A stretch of DNA of 42,471 bases, taken from assembly GCA_016296345.1 (NCBI GenBank), contig JAEDJL010000015.1:1-42471 (forward strand). Reading direction: 5' to 3'. Position 1 is the first letter of the stretch, and every line of letters starts with the position of its first letter. The notes under the pieces were generated by a model, which was given only the letters and a program-made list of their open reading frames with translations, ran no database searches and was not told the DNA's origin. The DNA is from Bacteroidales bacterium. GTDB taxonomy: Bacteria; Bacteroidota; Bacteroidia; Bacteroidales; P3. A program made the position numbers and the translations under genes. Shown piece by piece: positions 24,411 to 32,212 of this stretch.

Positions 24411-25316
24411 ATGAACACACTACTATCAGTAAAGAAACGACCGGTTTGGAAAATCGTGATGCAGTATCTTCTTATTGTTTTGGGCATAATGCTCTACTGC
24501 TTCAGCTGGACGGTCTTTTTAGTTCCCAAACACATAATTGGCGGAGGCGTTGTGGGACTTGCAACAATCGTTTACTACCTTACAGGTTTCCCAATGGGTA
24601 TTACAAATTTCGTAGTCAATGGAATACTGCTCCTAATCGGCTATCGGATACTCGGAGGCAAGTTCGGACTGAACACGATTATAGGAATGACGACGGCATC
24701 TCTAAGCCTCATTTTGTTCCAACAGGTTTTGGACGTAAACAGCATGGAGTATTTCAAGTTTGAAAACATGGAATTGTTTACTCGTGCGGTACTTGGAGGA
24801 GCTTTGTCGGGCATTGGTATCGGTATTTGCTTTGTTAATGGAGGCAACTCGGGAGGAAGCGACATTATTGCTTTGATTGTAACCAAGTATAGGAACGTTT
24901 CGCCGGGTTCTGTCATCTTGGTAGTCGATGCAATCGTCATTGCAGGAACTCTTCTTGTGCCGAACGGACTCGGAGTTGAGGGAATGGTTTATTGTTATAT
25001 CGTTTTGATAACTTTTACCTACACTTTGGATTTGGTTGTCGAAGGAAGAAAACAGACATATCAGATTACAATCATGTCGCAGCTCAATGAACAAATTGCA
25101 GACGCCATTGGAAACGAGGTCAAGCGTGGAGTTACTCTCTTGAACGGCTGGGGTTGGTACACCAAAAAGGACCAAAAGGTTGTCCTTGTCATCGCTCAAA
25201 AGAAAGATAAGGTCGAGATAATGAGATTGGTCAAGGCAATAGACCCCAATGCTTTCATTTCAGTTGCCAAAACTCAGGGAGTATATGGCAAGAACTTCGA
25301 TACGATAAAGAATTAA
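24411..25316 (+). CDS. YitT family membrane protein (DUF161/DUF2179)
   Basis: 301 residues. The N-terminal ~190 residues have five or so membrane segments, with the family block FLVPKHIIGGGVVGLATIVYYLTG and GGNSGGSDIIALIV. The C-terminal soluble part (about 215-301) matches the DUF2179 domain: TYQITIMSQLNEQIADAIGNE and RGVTLLNGWGWYTKKDQKVVLVI, ending in VYGKNFD. Function of the family is unknown; a role in transport of small solutes is only a suggestion. One base before the next gene's GTG start, so the two are an operon. Confidence 0.9.
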   Translation: MNTLLSVKKRPVWKIVMQYLLIVLGIMLYCFSWTVFLVPKHIIGGGVVGLATIVYYLTGFPMGITNFVVNGILLLIGYRILGGKFGLNTIIGMTTASLSLILFQQVLDVNSMEYFKFENMELFTRAVLGGALSGIGIGICFVNGGNSGGSDIIALIVTKYRNVSPGSVILVVDAIVIAGTLLVPNGLGVEGMVYCYIVLITFTYTLDLVVEGRKQTYQITIMSQLNEQIADAIGNEVKRGVTLLNGWGWYTKKDQKVVLVIAQKKDKVEIMRLVKAIDPNAFISVAKTQGVYGKNFDTIKN

Positions 25317-25317
25317 G

Positions 25318-26997
25318 GTGATTTCTTATAACAACATATCAATCGGAGAAATCTCTTGCGGCAACAGGGTTTGTCGTCGGGGGATTCCTTCGATTGTTTT
25401 TTTGCTTTTGTTTGTCGCAAGCGGTGTTTTGTTTCTTTCTTGCAGCCAAAAGGAGCAGCAAAACAAGATTGTGTTTCGCTATAACGAGAGTGCGGGCATT
25501 GCGTCTTTGGACCCTGCATTTTCAAAAGACCAAGCCATGATATGGGCTGACCTTCAACTCTACAACGGATTGGTGCAAACCGACAACCAACTCAACATTC
25601 GCCCCTGCATTGCCAAGAGTTGGACAATAAGCAATGACGGAAAACGATACACATTCACCCTTCGGGACGACGTTTACTTCCATCGGCACAAACTTTTTGC
25701 CGACGGACGACGAAAAGTGGTCGCTTCGGACTTTGTTTACAGCCTCAAACGAATTTTGGACGAAAAGACGGCTTCGCCGGGTCGCAGTTTGTTTACCTGC
25801 ATCGACAAAAACTCGGACGGATATATGATTTGGGCAGAGAATGACAGCACTCTGACCATACAACTCAAAGAAGCCTTTTCGCCATTTCTCGGAATACTCA
25901 CAATGCCATACGCAAGCGTTGTTCCCAAAGAGGTTGTCGAACACTACAAAGAAGATTTCAGGAAAAATCCTGTGGGAACAGGTCCTTTCAAATTCAAGAT
26001 GTGGAAGGAGGGAGTGAAGCTTGTGCTTGTCAAAAACGAAGATTATTTCGAGAAAGACTCTCTTGGCAAAAGTCTTCCTTACCTTGATGCGGTTGCAATC
26101 ACCTTTATAGTCGATAAGCAGTCCGTCTTTTTGGAATTTATCAAAGGAAACATCGATTTTATCTCCGGAATAGACCCAAATTACAAAGATGAGGTTTTGA
26201 CAAGGCAGGGAACACTGCAACCAAAGTACAAGAACAAAATACAACTCATCACCCGACCATACTTAAACACCGAATACCTCGGTTTCAGAATGGATTTGCC
26301 TTCGCCGCTTCAAAACAAACTTGTCCGACAAGCCATAAACCACGGCTTCGACCGAGAAAAGATGATAAAATATCTTAGAAACAACATAGGTACTGCGGGC
26401 AAATGGGGCATCATTCCCGAGGGTTTGCCGGGATTTGACAGCACGGCAAAGTCCTACGACTACAATCCGGAGCTTAGCAAGAAGCTCTTGTCGGAGGCAG
26501 GTTACCCTTTGGGAAAAGGACTTCCCGAAATCACGCTTTCGACCACCGCTTCATACTTGGATTTGTGCAAATATATTCAGCAACAGCTCGGTCTGATTGG
26601 CATAAAGGTCAAGTTGGACGTCTCACCTCCCGCTGCACTTCGAGAATCTATGGCACAAGGAAAGGTAGAATGGTTTCGCGGAAGTTGGATTGCCGACTAT
26701 CCTGAAGCAGAAAACTATCTTGCCTTGTTCTATTCGCCAAATCGCTCTCCCAAAGGCTCAAACTACACCGCTTTTTCCTCAAAAGAGTATGACCGACTAT
26801 ACGAAAAAGCAAGACGGGAGACCGACCCCGAAAAACGAACCGCACTATATGCCGACATGAACGCATTGTTGATTGAGCAAGCTCCCATAGTGGTTTTGTA
26901 TTACGACCAAATACTCCGATTTGCACAAAGAAACATCAGCGGTTTGGAGCCAAATCCGATGAACCATTTGGTACTTAAAACAGTCAAAAAGCAATAG
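25318..26997 (+). CDS. oligopeptide/dipeptide ABC substrate-binding lipoprotein
   Basis: 559 residues of the SBP_bac_5 family. A long basic N-region is followed by a hydrophobic stretch and FLSCSQ (lipid cysteine ~C42). Family blocks: RYNESAGIASLDPAF, DFVYSLKRIL, KNPVGTGPFKFK, VRQAINHGFDREKMI and GSWIADYPEAENYLALFYS. It should bind peptides at the outside of the inner membrane. No permease or ATPase gene is adjacent. The only possible start between the yitT stop and the signal peptide is GTG (25318); no ATG is in frame, so a rare start codon is used. Confidence 0.88.
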   Translation: MISYNNISIGEISCGNRVCRRGIPSIVFLLLFVASGVLFLSCSQKEQQNKIVFRYNESAGIASLDPAFSKDQAMIWADLQLYNGLVQTDNQLNIRPCIAKSWTISNDGKRYTFTLRDDVYFHRHKLFADGRRKVVASDFVYSLKRILDEKTASPGRSLFTCIDKNSDGYMIWAENDSTLTIQLKEAFSPFLGILTMPYASVVPKEVVEHYKEDFRKNPVGTGPFKFKMWKEGVKLVLVKNEDYFEKDSLGKSLPYLDAVAITFIVDKQSVFLEFIKGNIDFISGIDPNYKDEVLTRQGTLQPKYKNKIQLITRPYLNTEYLGFRMDLPSPLQNKLVRQAINHGFDREKMIKYLRNNIGTAGKWGIIPEGLPGFDSTAKSYDYNPELSKKLLSEAGYPLGKGLPEITLSTTASYLDLCKYIQQQLGLIGIKVKLDVSPPAALRESMAQGKVEWFRGSWIADYPEAENYLALFYSPNRSPKGSNYTAFSSKEYDRLYEKARRETDPEKRTALYADMNALLIEQAPIVVLYYDQILRFAQRNISGLEPNPMNHLVLKTVKKQ

Positions 26998-27027
26998 CAA
27001 AAATCACAAGGTAGAAACCACCGAAAT

Positions 27028-27103
27028 AAAACGCCCTTTTGACAAAATAAAACGCCGATTTATTTTGCCAAAACGGCGTTTTGTCGGAGCGAAACGGCGT
27101 TTT
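27028..27103. repeat. 21-bp palindromic array E (4 units)
   Basis: Units start at 27028, 27049, 27070 and 27091 (exact period 21); central bases C, C, G, G. Unit 1 (…CCTTTT) and unit 2 (…CGATTT) each carry one change. It lies between the SBP stop and pepD. Confidence 0.88.
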
Positions 27104-27110
27104 ATTTTGG

Positions 27111-27151
27111 TGATATGGCAACTATTGAAAATCAATCGCTTATAGAGATAC
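27111..27151 (+). repeat. conserved block beside array E
   Basis: 41 bases beginning TGATATGGCAA and containing TGAAAATCAATCG; 36 of 41 match the reverse complement of 31992-32032 beside array F. A weaker copy follows array B. Confidence 0.75.
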
Positions 27152-27211
27152 AAAAACAGCCTCTGACGCAGGTTTGAAACCAAGAGAGAAAGATTTTGTT
27201 TTTCTCTATGG

Positions 27212-27241
27212 TTGCAGTATCATGGGAAATTCGTACCTTTG
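27212..27241 (+). promoter_or_regulatory. promoter of pepD
   Basis: TTG (27212-27214), 19 bases, TACCTTTG (27234-27241). The box is preceded by GGGAAATTCG, similar to the TonB receptor promoter. Confidence 0.65.
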
Positions 27242-27289
27242 AACGTGCAAAAACAAATACACAATCAGCAAACAAAAACATCAAAAGAT

Positions 27290-28744
27290 ATGACAGAGAA
27301 TAATGTATTGAAAGGATTGAAACCCGAAGGGGTATTCAAATTTTTCGGAGAGATTTTATCAGTTCCCAGACCCTCAAAGCACGAAGCCAAGATGACAGAA
27401 TACTTGCTCTCTTGGGCTGAGGCAAGAAACTTGGAACACCAAAGAGACGAAATTGGCAACGTAATAATTCGCAAAGCTGCCACATCGGGATACGAAAACA
27501 AACCTTGGGTGTGCTTACAGTCGCACATGGACATGGTTTGTGAGAAAAACAGCGACAAAGTCTTCGATTTTGAAAAAGATAGTATCGTTCCACGAATTGA
27601 AGGCGAGTGGTTGATGGCAGAAGGCACCACTTTGGGAGCAGACGACGGCATAGGAGTTGCCACAGCTCTTGCCATATTGGACGCAAACGACATAGAACAC
27701 GGACCAATCGAGTGTTTGTTCACCGTCGATGAGGAAACAGGACTTTCGGGAGCAGGAGCATTAAGCCCCGACGCCCTCAAGAGCCGAATTTTGCTCAACT
27801 TGGATTCGGAAGACGAGGGAGAAATGTTCATAGGTTGTGCAGGCGGAGTGGACACTCTTGCAAAACTGCCTTACGAAAAGGAAGATACTCCGCAGGGTGC
27901 TTATTTCAGAATATATGTAAAGGGACTTAAAGGCGGACACTCGGGCGATGACATCAACAAAGGCTTGGCTTGTGCCAACAAATTGCTCAACCGTATCCTT
28001 TGGGCGGCAGACAAAGAAATGGACATGAGGTTATCTTGCTTTGACGGAGGCAATTTGAGAAACGCAATCGCAAGAGAAGCATACGCCGACGTCGTTGTAA
28101 CAGAGCAAGAAGCCGAAGACCTCAAACAATTAGTCATGAAATTTGCACAAGACTTGAAGAACGAGTTCCGTTCCACCGAACCAAATATGCAAATTGGTAT
28201 CTCGGCAATCGCAAAGCCCGCTTTCGTTGTCGATATGCTCAGTCAGGACAACTTGTTGAACGTTTTGTATGCTTGTCCTCACGGAGTGTTGGCAATGAGC
28301 AGGGAGATACCCGGCTTTGTCGAGACTTCAACCAACTTGGCAAGCGTAAAGATGAAAGAAGACCACATTTTGATAACCACCTCGCAGCGTTCGAGCGTCG
28401 AAAGTGCAAAAGAAGCTGCAGCAAGCAGGGTAGAGAGTTGCTTCTTGCTTGCAGGAGCTGACGTAGAACACACAGACGGCTATCCGGGTTGGTCTCCTAA
28501 TACAAATTCTCACGTTTTGAGCGTAGCGGTAGAAAGTTACAAGAGATTGTTTGGCAAAGAACCTGTGGTAAGAGCAATACACGCAGGATTGGAATGCGGA
28601 TTGATAGGAGAGAAATACCAAGGCATGGACATGATTTCCTATGGTCCTACACTAAGAGGCGTACACTCTCCGGAGGAAAGGCTTGAAATTGCAACCGTAG
28701 AGCTGTTCTGGCGTCATACATTGGACATTTTGAAAAACATATAA
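27290..28744 (+). CDS. pepD: aminoacyl-histidine dipeptidase (M20 family)
   Basis: 484 residues from the ATG at 27290; the alternative start at 27212 overlaps the promoter. PepD hydrolyses carnosine-type and other dipeptides using two zinc ions in the cytoplasm. Motifs: VCLQSHMDMV with H79/D81, GADDGIG (D118), VDEETG (E148/E149), LLNLDSED and the late GVHSPEER histidine. The lid/dimerisation domain with GGHSGDDINKG is in place. Transcribed alone or with the small membrane gene 87 bases downstream. Confidence 0.93.
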   Translation: MTENNVLKGLKPEGVFKFFGEILSVPRPSKHEAKMTEYLLSWAEARNLEHQRDEIGNVIIRKAATSGYENKPWVCLQSHMDMVCEKNSDKVFDFEKDSIVPRIEGEWLMAEGTTLGADDGIGVATALAILDANDIEHGPIECLFTVDEETGLSGAGALSPDALKSRILLNLDSEDEGEMFIGCAGGVDTLAKLPYEKEDTPQGAYFRIYVKGLKGGHSGDDINKGLACANKLLNRILWAADKEMDMRLSCFDGGNLRNAIAREAYADVVVTEQEAEDLKQLVMKFAQDLKNEFRSTEPNMQIGISAIAKPAFVVDMLSQDNLLNVLYACPHGVLAMSREIPGFVETSTNLASVKMKEDHILITTSQRSSVESAKEAAASRVESCFLLAGADVEHTDGYPGWSPNTNSHVLSVAVESYKRLFGKEPVVRAIHAGLECGLIGEKYQGMDMISYGPTLRGVHSPEERLEIATVELFWRHTLDILKNI

Positions 28745-28831
28745 CCGATTTGTTCTGCACCCTTTGAGGTTTTGCAATCACAAAGGGTGCATACAATCAA
28801 ACAAAAAGAATAAACCCAAAAACAAAAAGTC

Positions 28832-29236
28832 ATGTACAGATTAAAAGTAAAGCATATAATCATCTTAGTTGTGGTTGTGGTAGCCTTTATCGGCATAGCA
28901 ATGTTCGGAATGCCCGTTTACAGAGTTTGGTCTCAAGAAATGAAAGGAAAAGCCGAGCTTGCAGAAGCCGAACAAAACCGAAGAATTAAAATAGAAGAAG
29001 CAAGAGCAAATCTCGAAGCCGAAAAGCTGAATGCCAAAGCCGAAATCGAAAGAGCAAAAGGAGCAGCCGAAGCAATAAAGATTGAAAACGGAACACTTAC
29101 TCAAACATATATTCAATACTTATGGGTAAGAAATCAAAACAATCTTAATGAGAAAACAGTGATTTACATACCTACCGAAGCAAATCTGCCTATTTTGGAA
29201 GCAGGACGCCGAGGCAGCTTGCCAAAAGCAGAATAG
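28832..29236 (+). CDS. small membrane protein with SPFH-like C-terminal half
   Basis: 134 residues. One membrane helix (about 8-27, IIILVVVVVAFIGIAMFG), then a charged helical segment (about 35-85: AELAEAEQNRRIKIEEARANLEAEKLNAKAEIERAKGAAEAI) and the end YIQYLWVRNQNNLNEKTVIYIPTEANLPILEAG. The last part resembles the C-terminal tail of prohibitin/stomatin (SPFH) proteins, but the SPFH domain itself is missing. Could be a minimal membrane scaffold or a decayed prohibitin. Nothing adjacent points to a partner protease. Confidence 0.6.
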   Translation: MYRLKVKHIIILVVVVVAFIGIAMFGMPVYRVWSQEMKGKAELAEAEQNRRIKIEEARANLEAEKLNAKAEIERAKGAAEAIKIENGTLTQTYIQYLWVRNQNNLNEKTVIYIPTEANLPILEAGRRGSLPKAE

Positions 29237-29318
29237 AACCACGCGAAAGCAAAACAGACAAGTATCGAAATCAGAGTAAAAACAGTATTACGAACAATAA
29301 CAAAAACCAAAAGAAGAT

Positions 29319-30710
29319 ATGTTTGACAAACAGACCTATATCAATCGCCGCAAACAGCTGATGAAAGATGTGAAAAGCGGAGTTATTTTAATGGTTGGCA
29401 ATGGCGACAGCCCGTTTAACTATCCTGCCAACACTTATACGTTCAGACAAGACAGCACATTCAGATATTTCTTTGCTCACAACTTGCAAAACCTTGTGGG
29501 AGTTATCGATATAGATAACGCAAAGGAGTATTTGTTTGGCGAAGACGTCGATATGGACGACATAATATGGACAGGTCCTGTGCCTACAATGCACGAAAGA
29601 GCTTTGGAAGTGGGAGTTGAGAACAGCGGAAGCATAAACGACCTTCGCAAGTTCTTGGATGCGGCAGTTTTTTCGGGAAGAAAAGTTCACTTTGTGCCAC
29701 CTTACAGAGCCGAAAACGTGAATTTCATTGCCGAATTGCTACATCTTGACCGCAACTTCGTCAAAGCGTACGTTTCAACGGAGTTAATTGCAGCCTGTGT
29801 CAAGCAACGTTCAATCAAGAGCAGCGAAGAGATTGTCGAAATAGAGAAAGCGATTGACAATGCCTACATTATGCACACCACAATGATGAAAATGGCAGCT
29901 GTTGAGGGGACTTACGAATACCAAATAGCAGGTGCAATGGAGGGAGTGGCACTTTCGGGCGGCGGTCCGGTGTCTTTTCCTATTATATTGACCACTCACG
30001 GAGAGATTTTGCACGGACACGACCACTCTTTGCAGATTAAGAAAGGCAGAATGATTGTTTCGGACGCAGGATGCGAAAATCCGGAAGGCTATTGCTCCGA
30101 TATAACTCGCTCGGTTCCCGTAGGAGGCAAATTTTCCTCCAAACAAAAAGATATTTACGAAGCTGTGCTTGCCGCACAGACCCTTGTACCGAGCCTTGTT
30201 GCCCCCGGAGTGAAATATTCCGACATTCACATTGCCGCAGTTGGTCGTTTGGCAAGTGCATTGAAAGAGTTGGGCTTGATGAAGGGCAATATACAAGACG
30301 CAGTTGCCGAGGGAGCAATGGGAATGTTCATGCCGCACGGCTTAGGCCACATGATGGGACTTGATGTTCACGATATGGAGAACTATGGCGAGAATTACGT
30401 CGGCTATGACAAGAAAAACGTACGCTCAACTCAGTTCGGATTGGCATCGCTCCGCCTTGGCAGAGAATTGCAAGAGGGTTTTGTCTTGACCAACGAGCCG
30501 GGTTGTTACTTCATTCCGGAGCTTATAGACAGATGGAGAGCCGAAGGAAAATGCAAAGACTTCATAAACTATGACAAAGTCGAGCAGTTCAAAGACTTTG
30601 GCGGCATAAGAATAGAAGACGACTTGCTTGTAACCAAAGATGGTTGCAGATTGCTCGGAAAATATATCCCTAAAACTGTCGAAGAGATTGAATCACAAAT
30701 GGCATTGTAG
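29319..30710 (+). CDS. pepP: Xaa-Pro aminopeptidase (aminopeptidase P, M24B)
   Basis: 463 residues. It removes an N-terminal residue preceding proline, with two metal ions. Metal ligands visible: D249 and D261 (DAGCENPEGYCSDITRS), H344 (HGLGHMMGLDVHD), E393 (TNEPG) and E433 (GIRIEDD). The N-terminal creatinase-like domain covers about 1-165. Length fits the family. The stop is 4 bases before the T9SS plug-type gene, so they are likely co-transcribed. The start lies 82 bases after the SPFH-like gene. Confidence 0.93.
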   Translation: MFDKQTYINRRKQLMKDVKSGVILMVGNGDSPFNYPANTYTFRQDSTFRYFFAHNLQNLVGVIDIDNAKEYLFGEDVDMDDIIWTGPVPTMHERALEVGVENSGSINDLRKFLDAAVFSGRKVHFVPPYRAENVNFIAELLHLDRNFVKAYVSTELIAACVKQRSIKSSEEIVEIEKAIDNAYIMHTTMMKMAAVEGTYEYQIAGAMEGVALSGGGPVSFPIILTTHGEILHGHDHSLQIKKGRMIVSDAGCENPEGYCSDITRSVPVGGKFSSKQKDIYEAVLAAQTLVPSLVAPGVKYSDIHIAAVGRLASALKELGLMKGNIQDAVAEGAMGMFMPHGLGHMMGLDVHDMENYGENYVGYDKKNVRSTQFGLASLRLGRELQEGFVLTNEPGCYFIPELIDRWRAEGKCKDFINYDKVEQFKDFGGIRIEDDLLVTKDGCRLLGKYIPKTVEEIESQMAL

Positions 30711-30714
30711 GGAG

Positions 30715-31965
30715 ATGAAAAGATTTTTCCCGATTTTGATTGTTTTGAGCGTAAACTTGCTTTACGCTCAAAACGTTTTACAAGACAGAGTCTATTCTCC
30801 GCTGATTAAAACAGCCAAGTTGGAGAGTGTGTCTTCAAAGATTATTTTGCCGATACTGAATATCAATCAAAGCGAAGGGCTGTTGCTCAGTTTCGATGAG
30901 CTTGACGAGCAGACCAATCGCTACGAATACACTTTCATTCACTGCAACAGCGATTGGACTCAAAGTTCGCTTCAACCCTCCGACTATATCGAGGGCTTTG
31001 AAACGGCTATGATAGAAAATTATGCCAACTCTTTCAACACCATTCAACGCTTTGTACACTACGAACAAGCCATTCCCAACTCCACAACCCGCCTTACAAA
31101 GAGCGGAAACTACATTTTGAAAGTATTCAAAGAGGGAGAACCCGAACAGGTTGTGCTGACCAAGCGTTTCTATTGCATCGATAAGCAGTGCGAAACGGCG
31201 GCAAGCGTCATGCAGGCAAGAGAACCCTCCCTCAGGAACACACATCAGGAAATCGATGTGAGAGTTCTGTCTCTTTCGGGGCTGACTTTCGACAGTCCTC
31301 ATCAAAGAATAAAAGTCCTTGTTCAACAAAACGGAAGAGAAGACACCAAACGCTTTTTGCCACTTAGCGAAGAGAGAGCAACGGAGCTTGTTTACAATTT
31401 CCGAAAGGAGAACATCTTTGAGGGAGGAAGCGTTTTCAGAATTTTTGACTTCACTTCACTAAGGTCGAGAAGTGCCTTTGTCGAAAATATAGACTATATC
31501 GGAGGCGAAAACATAGTGCGTCTGCGACAGGAAGAACCGAGAGGTCGTTCGCCTTTCGTCTCTCGGAGCGACATCAAGGGACAATACTACGTCCGCAACG
31601 ACATTGACGACAACGAAGCCCTGTGCAGCGACTATGCGTGGGTGTATTTCTATCTTCCCATGCCGCTTGACTTGGAAGGAAACTTCTATGCAATAGGAGA
31701 GATGAGCGAGTGGAGATACTCTCGGCAAAATATGTTCACCTTCGACAACCGATTAAATCAATATGTCTTGAAAATGCTCTTGAAGCAAGGCTATTACAAC
31801 TATCAGATACTTTATCTTCCTCATGGTGATACGGCAGGACAATACCAAAAAGTGGAGGGAAATCACAGCGAAACCCCCAATCGCTACAATGTCTTTGTCT
31901 ATTACCGCGAACCGGGCAACGATTACGATTCTTTCATCGGCTACCAAAGCGTCGAATATCACTGA
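30715..31965 (+). CDS. T9SS plug-type protein (formerly DUF5103)
   Basis: 416 residues from the ATG at 30715, with a signal peptide (MKRFFPILIVLSVNLLYAQ). The family is recognised from SPLIKTAKLES, ILPILNINQSEGLLLSFDELDE, FIHCNSDWTQSSLQPSDYIEGF, and the C-terminal GYYNYQILYL and GNHSETPNRYNVFVYYR. In Flavobacterium a member is the plug seen with the SprA translocon of type IX secretion; that function is family knowledge. It partly shares its upstream region with pepP (4 bases away). A type B T9SS cargo lies 4 kb downstream. Confidence 0.85.
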   Translation: MKRFFPILIVLSVNLLYAQNVLQDRVYSPLIKTAKLESVSSKIILPILNINQSEGLLLSFDELDEQTNRYEYTFIHCNSDWTQSSLQPSDYIEGFETAMIENYANSFNTIQRFVHYEQAIPNSTTRLTKSGNYILKVFKEGEPEQVVLTKRFYCIDKQCETAASVMQAREPSLRNTHQEIDVRVLSLSGLTFDSPHQRIKVLVQQNGREDTKRFLPLSEERATELVYNFRKENIFEGGSVFRIFDFTSLRSRSAFVENIDYIGGENIVRLRQEEPRGRSPFVSRSDIKGQYYVRNDIDDNEALCSDYAWVYFYLPMPLDLEGNFYAIGEMSEWRYSRQNMFTFDNRLNQYVLKMLLKQGYYNYQILYLPHGDTAGQYQKVEGNHSETPNRYNVFVYYREPGNDYDSFIGYQSVEYH

Positions 31966-31991
31966 TTGAAAATCCGAAATCTGCGTCGGAA

Positions 31992-32032
31992 GTATCTTTC
32001 TAACCGATTGATTTTCAGTATTTGCCATATCA
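31992..32032 (-). repeat. conserved block beside array F
   Basis: Reverse complement of the block at 27111-27151 (36 of 41 matches). In both cases the block begins 7 bases from the outer end of the array but on opposite strands. Confidence 0.75.
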
Positions 32033-32039
32033 CGAAAAT

Positions 32040-32115
32040 AAAACGCCGTTTTGCTTGACTGAAACGGCGTTTTGACAAAATAAAACGGCGATTTATTTCG
32101 GCAAAACGCCGTTTT
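32040..32115. repeat. 21-bp palindromic array F (4 units)
   Basis: Units start at 32040, 32061, 32082 and 32103 (exact period 21); central bases C, G, G, C. It lies between the plug-type gene and the TonB receptor promoter. Confidence 0.9.
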
Positions 32116-32183
32116 ATTTTTCTGCTGTTTGAAGATAGTTTGTTTTTTGCCGATTTAGCTATGGAGAAACGCAGGGAAATTTG

Positions 32184-32191
32184 TACCTTTG
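32184..32191 (+). promoter_or_regulatory. -7 promoter element for the TonB receptor gene
   Basis: TACCTTTG 21 bases before the TTG start. Preceded by CTATGG...GGGAAATTTG, as at the pepD promoter. Confidence 0.55.
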
Positions 32192-32212
32192 CTCCTCTAA
32201 AAGCGACAGAAT

